Shown piece after piece: positions 55,841 through 64,000 of a DNA stretch of 64,000 nucleotides. The first letter of the stretch is position 1. The number at the start of each line of letters is the position of its first letter. The notes under the pieces are model-generated. The model saw only the letters and a list, made by a program, of their open reading frames with translations, did no database searches and was not told the DNA's origin. The DNA is from Mycobacterium sp. 852002-51971_SCH5477799-a (GTDB lineage: Bacteria; Actinomycetota; Actinomycetes; Mycobacteriales; Mycobacteriaceae): contig NZ_LZIF01000084.1 of assembly GCF_001667145.1 (NCBI RefSeq), forward strand, positions 1 through 64,000, written 5' to 3'. Both the position numbers and the translations under genes were made by a program.

Positions 55841-56884
55841 ATGGTGAACACGGCCGAACCGACGCATATCTTGCCGAGTGTGGCGATCACGCGGCGCGTC
55901 CATCATCGCCATAGTCCGCAGTCGGTTGCCGTTGGGCTCGCCAGTCGGCTGATCGTGAAGAACACCGTCCGCGCGTGGGCCGTGGCGCCGAACCTGCACT
56001 GGCCTTTCGAATACGTCGATGGTGTCGTGGGGCTGGTCCCGCAATTCGGGTCGAAAGCGAACATCGATCGGGTGCGGCTGGACCATTGCGCCGCCGAATG
56101 GGTTCGCGCTCCCGGCGTATCGGGGGACCGGGTGATCCTGTATTTGCACGGCGGCGCGTTCCTGACCTGTGGCCTCAACACCCACCGCTCCATGGTGACT
56201 CGCTTGTCGAAGGCTGCCGATGCGGCCGTGCTCACCGTCGCGTACCGGAAGCTGCCGGCACATCAGATCACCGACGCCATCGACGACGGCATCAGCGGCC
56301 TGCGCTGGTTGCTGGATCGTGGCTACGACGGCGACCAGATCGTCGTGGCCGGCGACTCCGCCGGCGGATACCTGGCGTTCATGACCACGCTCTTGGCGAT
56401 CCAGGAAGGCATCACGGAGCCGGCCGGAGTCGCGACCGTCTCGCCGTTCACCGACACGGATCCGGTGCGAAAACTCAAGCACCGCAACGCGCGAAAGTGT
56501 TCGATGTTCACCCGCCGGGCGTTCTCGCGGTTCGCGCAATTCCTCGATAACGCACAGGTGGTGGAAGGCCAGGGCGACTCCACGGTTGCCTCCCCGGTGG
56601 ACGCCGATCTGTCCTCGTTACCGCCGGTCATGATTCAGGCCAGCTCGGACGAGTTGCTGCTGGCGGACGCCGAGCTGATGGCGAAGCGCTTGGAGGCCAG
56701 TGGGATCCACTGCGACCTCCACCTGTGGGAGGGTCAGATTCACGACTTCCCGCTGGCCGCAGACGTATTGCCCGAGGGCAGACGGGCCATCAAATACTTG
56801 GGTAATTTTGTCAAGGACGTCACCGGCGCTCGCGCCAAGGCCCCGAGCATGCGCAGGCTGCGCAATGCCGCCGTGGCCGGTTGA
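55841..56884 (+). CDS. Alpha/beta-hydrolase, Lip-type esterase
   Basis: A 347-residue hormone-sensitive-lipase-like esterase with YLHGGAF, GDSAGGYLAF, an Asp in SSDELLLADAE and a His in GQIHDFP. The start is fixed by a near-perfect AAGGAGGTGA six bases before ATG 55841. It resembles mycobacterial LipO/LipI-type proteins. It lies 168 bases upstream of the FHA-ABC exporter gene on the same strand. Confidence 0.88.
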   Translation: MVNTAEPTHILPSVAITRRVHHRHSPQSVAVGLASRLIVKNTVRAWAVAPNLHWPFEYVDGVVGLVPQFGSKANIDRVRLDHCAAEWVRAPGVSGDRVILYLHGGAFLTCGLNTHRSMVTRLSKAADAAVLTVAYRKLPAHQITDAIDDGISGLRWLLDRGYDGDQIVVAGDSAGGYLAFMTTLLAIQEGITEPAGVATVSPFTDTDPVRKLKHRNARKCSMFTRRAFSRFAQFLDNAQVVEGQGDSTVASPVDADLSSLPPVMIQASSDELLLADAELMAKRLEASGIHCDLHLWEGQIHDFPLAADVLPEGRRAIKYLGNFVKDVTGARAKAPSMRRLRNAAVAG

Positions 56885-57052
56885 AGCAACTAAAGTAGCT
56901 GGGCGACAAGCGGGTTCGATATTCGGCCGGTTCTTTCACTCCGGCGGTCGGGTTGGTCGTCCGCCGCTGGCGCCCGTCGGCGGTGCTGTGGGGCAAAGCC
57001 TGACAAACAACGCCGCGCACAAGCCGCGCCGCTGCCGTTACAGTTGGTCCTG

Positions 57053-59719
57053 ATGACTTCACCAGCCCCGCCTGCGCTGACCGTGCGGTACGAGGGATCA
57101 GAACGCACCTTCGCGCCGGGCAACGATGTAGTGATCGGGCGTGACCTTCGCGCCGACCTGCGGGTCGCCCACCCCCTGATCTCTCGTACCCACCTCATCG
57201 TGCGCTATGACCAGGGCCGATGGGTCGCCGTCGACAATGGCAGCCTCAACGGTCTCTATGTTCACAATCGGCGCGTCCCGGTCGTCGACATCCAGGACGG
57301 GCTGCGGGTCAACGTCGGCAATCCGGACGGCCCGGCGCTCACCTTCGAGGTCGGCCGCCATCAGGGCTCGGCCGGGCGGCCCCCGCTGACGACGTCGATA
57401 CCGATAGTCAGCGACCCCGACGCACCGCTGGCACGGGCGCCACAGAGCCAGGCATTCGGCACGCAGCACCCGGGCCAGCCCCAGCAGCCGGCGTCCGCCT
57501 CGTTCCGGCACCCCGTCCATCCGCCCACCACCGCGCAGCCGAGCCAGCCGGCCGGCGCAGCCACGCCGAGCTATCCATCCGAGCCGCAGCCCCGATACCC
57601 GACCAGCGGTCTACCCAGCCCCCCGCCGAGCGGATCTCAGCCGGCGCCGCAGATTTACCGGTCGCCGTCGGCGCACGCGGTGCCGCCGACGAGCGCGGCC
57701 CCGGCCGCACCCCATACGGGACGCGTCGGTGGCGACCCGTCGGTCATCGCGACGTCGATGATGAAGATTCTGCGGCCGGGCAAGGCCGCGCCGGACGCGC
57801 CGGGCGCCATCAAGATCGGGCGCGCCAACGACAACGACATCGTCATCCCCGAGGTGCTGGCATCGCGCCACCACGCCACCCTCGTTCCGACGCCCACCGG
57901 CACCGAAATCCACGACAACCGCAGCATCAACGGCACCTTCGTCAACGGCGTTCGGGTCGATTCGGCCGTACTGCACGACGGCGACGTGGTGACCATCGGC
58001 AACATCGACCTGGTCTTCCACGGCGGCGACCTGGCCCGCCGCGACCAGACCGCCACCGCGACGCGCAGCGGGGGCCTCGATGTGCGCGGGGTGACCTGGA
58101 CGATCGAGAACAACAAAACGCTGCTGGACAACATCTCGGTGACCGCCCTGCCCGGCACGCTGACCGCCATCATCGGACCTTCCGGCGCCGGCAAGTCGAC
58201 GTTCGCCCGTTTGGTCGCCGGGTACACACACCCGACGACGGGGACCGTGTCGTTCGAGGGCCACAACATCCATGCCGAGTACGCCTCGTTGCGCAGCAGG
58301 ATCGGCATGGTGCCGCAGGACGACGTGGTGCACGGCCAGCTGACCGTGCAGCAGGCGCTGATGTACGCGGCCGAACTGCGGCTGCCACCGGACACCACGA
58401 AGGACGACCGCGCCCAGGTGGTGGCCCGGGTGCTCGAAGAGCTCGAGATGACCCAGCATCTGCACACCCGGGTGGACAAGCTCTCCGGCGGTCAGCGCAA
58501 GCGCGCCTCGGTGGCACTGGAGTTGCTCACCGGGCCCTCGCTGCTGATCCTCGACGAGCCGACGTCAGGCCTGGACCCGGCGCTGGACCGCCAGGTGATG
58601 ACCATGCTGCGGCAGCTGGCCGACGCCGGGCGCGTCGTGCTGGTGGTCACCCACTCCCTGACCTACCTGGACGTCTGCGATCAGGTGCTGCTGCTGGCCC
58701 CCGGCGGCAAGACGGCGTTCTGCGGGCCGCCTAGCCAGATCGGTGCCGCCATGGGCACCACCAACTGGGCCGACATCTTCAGCACCGTAGCCAGCGACCC
58801 CGACGGCTCCCGCGCGCGCTACCTGGCCCGCACGGGCCCGCCACCGGCCCCGCCGCCCGCGGAGAAACCCGCCGAGCTGGGCGATCCCGCACACACCAGC
58901 CTGGTCCGGCAGTTCTCCACCATCGCCCGCCGCCAGATGCGGCTGATCGTGTCAGACCGCGGCTATTTCGTCTTCCTCGCGCTGCTGCCGTTCATCATGG
59001 GGTCGTTGTCGATGTCGGTGCCCGGCGATGTCGGCTTCGGCATACCGAACCCGATGGGCGCCGCCCCCAACGAGCCCGGCCAAATCCTGGTGCTGCTCAA
59101 CGTCGGCGCGGTGTTCATGGGTACCGCCCTGACCATCCGCGACCTGATCGGTGAGCGCGCCATCTTCCTGCGGGAACAGGCGGTCGGGCTGTCCACGTCG
59201 GCCTACCTGTTGGCCAAGGTCTGCGTCTACACCGTCTTCGCGATCGTCCAGTCCGCGATCGTCAGCATCATCGCGGTGCTCGGCAAGGGCGCCCCGACCC
59301 AGGGTGCCGTGGCGCTGGTCAAACCGGGTCTCGAGCTGTTCGCCGACGTCGCGCTGACATGTGTGGCGTCGGCGATGCTGGGGCTGGCACTGTCGGCCGT
59401 CGCCAAGTCCAACGAGCAGATCATGCCGCTGCTGGTGGTGGCGGTCATGTCGCAGCTGGTGTTCTCCGGCGGGATGATTCCGGTCACCGCGCGTGTCGGG
59501 CTCGACCAGATGTCGTGGGCCACGCCGGCGCGGTGGGGATTCGCGGCATCGGCGTCGACCGCCGACCTGACCAAGCTGGTGCCCGGCCCGCTGACCCCGA
59601 AGGATTCGCATTGGCGGCACACCCCGGCGACGTGGTGGTTCGACGTCGGCATGCTGTTCGCGATCAGCGCCGTGTACCTGGGATTCGTGCGGTGGAAGAT
59701 CCGCCTCCGCGGCGGCTGA
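57053..59719 (+). CDS. FHA-FHA-ABC exporter, Rv1747-like
   Basis: An 888-residue one-chain ABC transporter. FHA domain 1 is at about 10-100 (VVIGRDLRAD, SRTHLIV, NGSLNGLY). A Pro/Ser/Thr-rich linker spans about 105-240, then FHA domain 2 at about 250-330 (IGRANDNDIV, SRHHA, NGTFVNG). The ATPase (about 345-570) has GPSGAGKST, LSGGQRKR and LLILDEPTSGLDP. An ABC-2 membrane domain with about six helices closes it (about 640-885). In M. tuberculosis Rv1747 is phosphorylated on linker threonines by PknF and linked to export of phosphatidyl-inositol mannosides. Here no kinase gene is adjacent. Confidence 0.94.
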   Translation: MTSPAPPALTVRYEGSERTFAPGNDVVIGRDLRADLRVAHPLISRTHLIVRYDQGRWVAVDNGSLNGLYVHNRRVPVVDIQDGLRVNVGNPDGPALTFEVGRHQGSAGRPPLTTSIPIVSDPDAPLARAPQSQAFGTQHPGQPQQPASASFRHPVHPPTTAQPSQPAGAATPSYPSEPQPRYPTSGLPSPPPSGSQPAPQIYRSPSAHAVPPTSAAPAAPHTGRVGGDPSVIATSMMKILRPGKAAPDAPGAIKIGRANDNDIVIPEVLASRHHATLVPTPTGTEIHDNRSINGTFVNGVRVDSAVLHDGDVVTIGNIDLVFHGGDLARRDQTATATRSGGLDVRGVTWTIENNKTLLDNISVTALPGTLTAIIGPSGAGKSTFARLVAGYTHPTTGTVSFEGHNIHAEYASLRSRIGMVPQDDVVHGQLTVQQALMYAAELRLPPDTTKDDRAQVVARVLEELEMTQHLHTRVDKLSGGQRKRASVALELLTGPSLLILDEPTSGLDPALDRQVMTMLRQLADAGRVVLVVTHSLTYLDVCDQVLLLAPGGKTAFCGPPSQIGAAMGTTNWADIFSTVASDPDGSRARYLARTGPPPAPPPAEKPAELGDPAHTSLVRQFSTIARRQMRLIVSDRGYFVFLALLPFIMGSLSMSVPGDVGFGIPNPMGAAPNEPGQILVLLNVGAVFMGTALTIRDLIGERAIFLREQAVGLSTSAYLLAKVCVYTVFAIVQSAIVSIIAVLGKGAPTQGAVALVKPGLELFADVALTCVASAMLGLALSAVAKSNEQIMPLLVVAVMSQLVFSGGMIPVTARVGLDQMSWATPARWGFAASASTADLTKLVPGPLTPKDSHWRHTPATWWFDVGMLFAISAVYLGFVRWKIRLRGG

Positions 59720-59728
59720 GCGCGCCGG

Positions 59729-59893
59729 TCAGGCGCCCTTGCGGACCATTTGGTCGGCCGCGGCACGCATGCGGTCGGACAATTGCAGCAGCCCGTGCTC
59801 GCCCACGCCCAGCGGCAGCGTGTACGCGAGTTGCCGCAATTCGACGGCGTAGTTGCGCAGATCTTCGCGGAGGCGCATCTCAACAGTGGGCAT
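59729..59893 (-). CDS. Small conserved hypothetical protein (54 aa)
   Basis: A short helical protein: MPTVEMRLREDLRNYAVELR and then LLQLSDRMRAAADQMVRKGA, two amphipathic helices. GGGAG precedes ATG 59893. The family is unknown, and similar short helical proteins follow Rv1747-like genes or stand alone in mycobacteria. The earlier in-frame ATG at 59974 has no ribosome site. Confidence 0.65.
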   Translation of the reverse strand: MPTVEMRLREDLRNYAVELRQLAYTLPLGVGEHGLLQLSDRMRAAADQMVRKGA

Positions 59894-60153
59894 GACTTCT
59901 CCCTCAGGCCGAACTGGGCAGCGTGCCTGGTCCGCGTCGACCAGTCGATCTGAAAATCTTCGCAGCCCGTCCACATATCCGCGAGAGCGGATATGTGTTT
60001 TAACGGGAGTTTGACAGCGTGTTTACAGCCGGGCCGTCGACCCGTCGGGGACCGCCGAGCGTAACGCTACGGCGAAATCCCGGGCGCATTCCCGCCGCGG
60101 CGTTACGCTGGCGCTGCTTGGTGTAAGGCTGGCAGAAGGGCATAGGCGCCGGA

Positions 60154-61332
60154 ATGGATTTCGAACTCGACGCGGGGCAGCGCGCCTGGCTCACCGAGAT
60201 TCGCGAATTCCTGCGCGAGAACGTGACCCCGCAATTGCGGGCCGAGCTCGCCGAGCACGACCTGGAATATCCCCGGGGAGAGGTGGTCCGGTTTCGCCGC
60301 AAGATCGGCGAGCGGGGCTGGTTCGGGCTGAACTGGCCGCGCGAGTACGGCGGTCTGGGGCTCGGCGCGATGCACCCGCACCTGCTGATGAGTGAATTCG
60401 AATATTGGGGCGTGCCCGGTCCGGACCTGACGGTGACGTCGGTCGCGCCGATGATCATGCGGCACGGCACCGAGCGCAACAAGACCGAATGGCTGCCCCC
60501 GATCGCCCGCGGCGAAATGATCTGCGCCGTCGGCTATTCGGAGCCCGAGGCGGGGACCGACCTCGCCGGCCTGCGGACCAGCGCCACCCGTGACGGCGAC
60601 GAATGGGTGATCAACGGCACCAAGATCTGGAACAGCGGCGCCCAGCGCGCGACGCACGAATGGCTCTGCGTCCGCACCGATCCCAGCCGCGCCCGGCATC
60701 GGGGCATTTCGGTCATCATCGTGCCGATCGACAGCCCGGGCGTCGAAATCCGCGCGCTCTACGCGTGGTCGGGGTATCGCACCAACGAGGTGGGATTCCG
60801 TGACGTGCGAGTGCCGGCCACCAATCTGGTCGGCGAGGTCAATCGCGGCTGGACGTACATCACCGGTGCGCTCGATCTCGAACGCGGCGCGCTGACCAAC
60901 GCCGGCGACTTGCGTCGCGCGGTCGAGGAGTTGCGCGAGCTCGCCCGCCGCCCGCGCCGAGACGGCACCGTGCCCGCTGACGATCCGTCGCTGCGCCGCC
61001 GGCTGGTGCAGGCGGAGGCCGACGTCGCGGTGGCCACCCTGATGGGCTACGAGGCGGCGTCCATCCTCGACAGCGGCGTCATCCCCACCGTCGAAGTGAG
61101 CGTCGAGAAGGTGTTCACCAGCGAGCTGCGCCAGCGCATCGCTGACCTGGCGCTCGACCTCCTCGGCCCGGATGGCCTGTTGGCGCATCGCAGCCGGCAG
61201 GCCCCGCTGGCCGGTAAATTCGAGCGGCTCTACCGGGCCGCCCCGCTTATGCGCTTCGGCGGCGGCACCAACGAGGTGCTGCGCGACATCATCGCCCAAC
61301 GCGGGCACGCGATGCCGTCCTACGGACGCTGA
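60154..61332 (+). CDS. Acyl-CoA dehydrogenase, FadE29/ChsE2-like subunit
   Basis: A 392-residue acyl-CoA dehydrogenase-fold protein: WFGLNWPREYGGLGLG, YSEPEAGTDLAGLRTSA, NGTKIWNSGAQRATHEWL and the C-terminal RFGGGTNEVLRDIIA. It lacks the R-x-x-F-G-x-P-I stretch present in its partner. Mycobacterial steroid side-chain dehydrogenases of this type work as alpha2beta2 heterotetramers made from two adjacent genes. This is the first gene of a five-gene run coupled to hydratases and a thiolase-like protein. Confidence 0.9.
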   Translation: MDFELDAGQRAWLTEIREFLRENVTPQLRAELAEHDLEYPRGEVVRFRRKIGERGWFGLNWPREYGGLGLGAMHPHLLMSEFEYWGVPGPDLTVTSVAPMIMRHGTERNKTEWLPPIARGEMICAVGYSEPEAGTDLAGLRTSATRDGDEWVINGTKIWNSGAQRATHEWLCVRTDPSRARHRGISVIIVPIDSPGVEIRALYAWSGYRTNEVGFRDVRVPATNLVGEVNRGWTYITGALDLERGALTNAGDLRRAVEELRELARRPRRDGTVPADDPSLRRRLVQAEADVAVATLMGYEAASILDSGVIPTVEVSVEKVFTSELRQRIADLALDLLGPDGLLAHRSRQAPLAGKFERLYRAAPLMRFGGGTNEVLRDIIAQRGHAMPSYGR

Positions 61333-61354
61333 CTTCAGGCCTCACACAGCACCT

Positions 61355-62479
61355 ATGAAGACGATCCCCACCGCCGAACAGCGCGAGTTCGCCTTGGCGT
61401 TGCGCGCGCTGCTGGCCGCCGAGAACCCGATCAGCCTGGTGCGCGCGCTCGGCGAACCAGGGGCGGACCGCAGCACGCCGGCGCTGTGGAAGGCGCTGGC
61501 CGACGCGGGCGTCTTCGGCCTCGCCATCGGCGAGGAGTATGGCGGGGCCGGCGGCTCCCTCGACGACCTGGCCTTCTTCTACACCGAGGCCGGCCGTGCG
61601 CTGTGCCCGACGACGGTGCACAGCAGCGTTCAGGCCACGCTGGCCCTCGACCAGCTCGGCTCCCCGGAGCTCAAGGCGCGCTGGCTGCCGCCGCTGGCCT
61701 CCGGCACTGTGCGGGGCACCACCGCGCTGCACAACGCGCGCGACGCCGCCGTCATCACCCCCGTGCTGCGCGCCGATCCCGACGCAAAACGGTGGCGGCT
61801 CAACGGAACCGCGGAGTACGTCCTCGATGCCGACGCCGTCGATGTCCTGGTGGTGTCCGCCGCGGCCGCCGAGCGCACGCTGGTCTTCGTCGTCGACGTC
61901 CGGGCCGGTGGTGTCGGCGTCGAACCGCTCGACATGGCCGGCGGCGTCCGCGCATTCACCGTGCGCTTCGACGACGTGCGGACCGACGCGGCGCTCGACG
62001 GGATTACCGCACCGGCGCTGCGCCGGCTGGCCAACACCGCCGTGGCGCTGGGCTCACTCGATCTGGTGGGCGTCGGACAGGCGGTGCTGGACCGCACCGT
62101 CGACTACACCAAACTGCGTCACCAATTCGGCCGGCCCATTGCGTCGTTCCAGGCCGCCCAGCATCTGATCGCCAACATGCACATCGCCGTGTCGGCCGCG
62201 CGTTTGGCCGCGCACGCGGCGGTGTTCTGGCTTGGCCGCGGCCGCGTCGCGACCAGGGAGACGGCCATCGCACGCATGCACGCGGCCACCGCGGCACGGC
62301 TGATCACGCTGGACGCCCACCAACTGCACGGCGGCATGGGGTATGTCACCGAGACCGACCTGCACCTGTGGAGCGAGCGGGCAAGGCTCGGTTCCACTTT
62401 CGGCGGCGGAGCCGACGTCGCCGCCGGCTGGCTTGAACAGAGCATGCACGACGAGACAGACGAAGGGGAGCGCCGTTGA
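61355..62479 (+). CDS. Acyl-CoA dehydrogenase, FadE28/ChsE1-like subunit
   Basis: A 374-residue divergent acyl-CoA dehydrogenase with FGLAIGEEYGGAGGSLDDLA, LRHQFGRPIASFQAAQH and LHGGMGYVTETDLHLW. It lies 22 bases after the first subunit gene. The pair should form one alpha2beta2 enzyme that introduces a double bond into a short CoA side chain, as in ChsE1-ChsE2. ATG 61355 is chosen. The stop overlaps the next TTG start (TTGA). Confidence 0.9.
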   Translation: MKTIPTAEQREFALALRALLAAENPISLVRALGEPGADRSTPALWKALADAGVFGLAIGEEYGGAGGSLDDLAFFYTEAGRALCPTTVHSSVQATLALDQLGSPELKARWLPPLASGTVRGTTALHNARDAAVITPVLRADPDAKRWRLNGTAEYVLDADAVDVLVVSAAAAERTLVFVVDVRAGGVGVEPLDMAGGVRAFTVRFDDVRTDAALDGITAPALRRLANTAVALGSLDLVGVGQAVLDRTVDYTKLRHQFGRPIASFQAAQHLIANMHIAVSAARLAAHAAVFWLGRGRVATRETAIARMHAATAARLITLDAHQLHGGMGYVTETDLHLWSERARLGSTFGGGADVAAGWLEQSMHDETDEGERR

Positions 62480-62976
62480 GCGAGGACAGTTTGATCGACG
62501 CGGAATCGGCGTCGCGCGTCGGCACCGTAGCCGCGTCGGCGGCCGGCGAGGTGAACCGGCGCGATTGGCAACGCTGGGCGGCGGCGGTCGCTGACCACAA
62601 CCCACTGTATTTCGACCCGGATTACGCCAGGGCCAATGGATATCGCGACATCATCTGCCCTCCACTGTTTTTGCAGTACGCGATCCTCGGCGTATCGCCG
62701 CTGGATTCGCTGCGTCCCGACGGATCGTCCGGCGCGGTCTCGGGCGGTTTGGCGTTTCCCCGAGCCCCCAAGCGGATGGCCGGCGGGGAGAGCTTCACGT
62801 TTCACCTGCCGGCGTATCACCGCGACGAAATCGAAATGATCAGAACCATAGAATCAATCATCGAAAAGGAGGGCCGCTCCGGCAGATTCGTGTTGGTTAC
62901 CTGGCACACGGTGTACCGCAACCAGCAGCGCGAGCTGGTGGCCGAGGCATCGACGTCGATGATCGCCCGACCCTAG
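62476..62976 (+). CDS. MaoC-like hydratase, N-terminal (FAS1-like) subunit
   Basis: A 166-residue hotdog protein: EVNRRDWQRWAAAVADHNPLYFD and YRDIICPPLFLQYAILG are those of the MaoC N-terminal dehydratase domain, which often lacks the catalytic pair. It probably pairs with the next gene as a heteromeric enoyl-CoA hydratase like ChsH1-ChsH2. The DUF35 half found in ChsH2 is absent here. The start is TTG behind AAGGGGAG. Confidence 0.86.
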   Translation: MSEDSLIDAESASRVGTVAASAAGEVNRRDWQRWAAAVADHNPLYFDPDYARANGYRDIICPPLFLQYAILGVSPLDSLRPDGSSGAVSGGLAFPRAPKRMAGGESFTFHLPAYHRDEIEMIRTIESIIEKEGRSGRFVLVTWHTVYRNQQRELVAEASTSMIARP

Positions 62977-62983
62977 GAATTCC

Positions 62984-63430
62984 ATGGCCGAAAAACAGGT
63001 CTTTTACGACGACATCGTCGTCGGCCAGCACCTTCCCACGCTGACCGTCACCGTCGACGAAACCCAGATGTTCTTCTTTTCCGCCGCCACGTACAACGGC
63101 CATCGGATTCACTACGACAAAGAGTGGGCGCGCGGCACCGAAGGCTACGACAACGTCCTGGTTCACGGTCCGCTTCAGGCGGCGCTGCTGGCCCGCGCGC
63201 TCGGCGACTGGATCGGCGGGCGCGGGCGACTGGTGTCGTTCTCGGTTCAGAACCGGGCGGTCGCGTATCCCGGTGAGTCGCTCAGCTTCGGTGGTGAGGT
63301 CACCGGTAAACGGCTCAGCGACAAGGGAACCGGGCTGGTCGATCTCGTCATCGCCGGCCGCCGCGACGCCACGATCCTGACGCCGGGGACGGCGACCGTC
63401 GAGCTGCCGAGGCGCGGAGCCCGGCCGTGA
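62984..63430 (+). CDS. MaoC-like hydratase, catalytic subunit
   Basis: A 148-residue MaoC hotdog protein: FFFSAATYNGHRIHYDKEWA carries the conserved Asn/His pattern of hydratase 2, and NVLVHGPLQAALLARALGDW follows. It would hydrate the enoyl-CoA made by the FadE pair. ATG lies seven bases after the previous stop, and its own stop overlaps the next GTG (GTGA). Confidence 0.88.
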   Translation: MAEKQVFYDDIVVGQHLPTLTVTVDETQMFFFSAATYNGHRIHYDKEWARGTEGYDNVLVHGPLQAALLARALGDWIGGRGRLVSFSVQNRAVAYPGESLSFGGEVTGKRLSDKGTGLVDLVIAGRRDATILTPGTATVELPRRGARP

Positions 63431-64000
63431 CCGGACTGCGTGGCGAGGCGGCCATCGTCGGCATCGCCGAGTTGGCCGCCGAACGGCGTCCCACCCGCAC
63501 GCCGCTGTTCACCCTCGACCAGTACGCGGTGCTGGCCAAGATGGTGATCGAGGACGCCGGAGTCGATCCCCGCTGCATCAACGGCCTGCTGACCCACGGC
63601 GTCGCTGAGTCGTCGATGTTCGCGCCGGCCACCCTGTGCGAATACCTCGGTCTGGCATTGGATTTCGGTGAGCGGGTCGATCTCGGCGGGGCCACCGCCG
63701 CCGGAATGATCTGGCGGGCGGCGGCGGCCGTCGAACTCGGCATCTGCGACGCCGCGCTCGCCGTCGTGCCCGGATCGGCGTCGGCGCCTCAGTCCGCGCG
63801 ACGACCCGCCCCCGAACCGAATTGGTATGGTGCGTCGTCGAACAACTACGGCTCGCCGCAAGCCGAATTCGAGATCCCCTACGGCAACGTGGGCCAGAAT
63901 GCGCCCTACGCGCAGATTGCTCAACGCTACGCGGCGGAATTCGGTTACGACCCCGCCGCGGTCGCCAAGATCGCCGTCGATCAGCGCACCAACGCGTGCG
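63427..64000 (+). CDS. Thiolase-fold protein, lipid-transfer/Ltp2-like, partial at right edge
   Basis: 191 codons are visible before the window ends. EAAIVGIAELAAERRPTRTP, then a VDLGGATAAGMIWRAAAAV helix in the place of the thiolase nucleophile helix, and NYGSPQAEFEIPYG are those of the SCP2/lipid-transfer thiolase group. No Cys occurs in the GGATAAG stretch where thiolases keep it, so it is more like the Ltp2 aldolases that cleave steroid side chains. The start is GTG, overlapping the hydratase stop. Its position after the hydratases matches the igr operon. Confidence 0.85.
   Translation, partial: MTGLRGEAAIVGIAELAAERRPTRTPLFTLDQYAVLAKMVIEDAGVDPRCINGLLTHGVAESSMFAPATLCEYLGLALDFGERVDLGGATAAGMIWRAAAAVELGICDAALAVVPGSASAPQSARRPAPEPNWYGASSNNYGSPQAEFEIPYGNVGQNAPYAQIAQRYAAEFGYDPAAVAKIAVDQRTNAC

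Overview
The window reads as chromosomal DNA of a mycobacterium, most likely a non-tuberculous species. The base composition is high in G+C. The gene content is characteristic of the genus: non-ribosomal peptide synthetase (NRPS) and FadD genes, wax-ester synthase/diacylglycerol acyltransferase (WS/DGAT) paralogues, a DUF222/HNH (REP13E12-type) protein, a DUF732 secreted protein, an Rv1747-type FHA-ABC exporter, F420-dependent and steroid-catabolic enzymes, and SDRs of the mycofactocin-coupled type. No rRNA, convincing tRNA, CRISPR array or insertion sequence was seen.

Layout. (1) 1-13 kb: the last module of an NRPS (partial at the left edge), a DesA3-like desaturase, three GAF-ANTAR sensor/antiterminator genes in a row, and a fatty-acyl-AMP-ligase-like FadD. 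Two gene-poor stretches follow, with a 35-residue basic micro-protein between them. (2) 13-17.5 kb: an intact DUF5994 gene facing a DUF5994 pseudogene broken by one nonsense codon, a transglutaminase-like protein, and a WS/DGAT paralogue that has lost the HH of its HHxxxDG catalytic motif. (3) 17.6-22.8 kb: a two-gene unit for the osmoprotectant N-acetylglutaminylglutamine amide (amidotransferase plus GNAT/ATP-grasp synthetase), followed by an MFS transporter. (4) 22.8-31.2 kb: general genes (RibD-like reductase, flavin reductase, amino-acid permease, FAD oxidoreductase, membrane protein, F420-dependent oxidoreductase with divergent PadR regulator), ending in the DUF222/HNH gene.

(5) 31.2-64 kb: almost entirely catabolic. 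Divergent kstD-like and kshA-like genes attack steroid rings A/B. There are two Baeyer-Villiger monooxygenases (one 4-hydroxyacetophenone-monooxygenase-like, one cyclohexanone-monooxygenase-like), each overlapping an SDR gene. There are HsaA-like, HsaC-like and HsaD-like enzymes for phenol hydroxylation, meta-cleavage and C-C hydrolysis, a second FAD delta-1-dehydrogenase-like protein, several SDR, NTF2-like and Dabb-like proteins, and esterases. An IclR regulator has a perfect 19-bp palindrome upstream of it. At the right edge there is an operon of two different acyl-CoA dehydrogenase subunits, two MaoC-type hydratases and a thiolase/Ltp2-like protein, arranged like the cholesterol igr operon. 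Together these could take a polycyclic ketone, probably a steroid or terpenoid, through ring oxidation, ring cleavage and CoA-dependent side-chain shortening. The substrate cannot be read from the sequence.

An Rv1747-type exporter gene sits inside this last block without the pknF kinase that accompanies it in M. tuberculosis.
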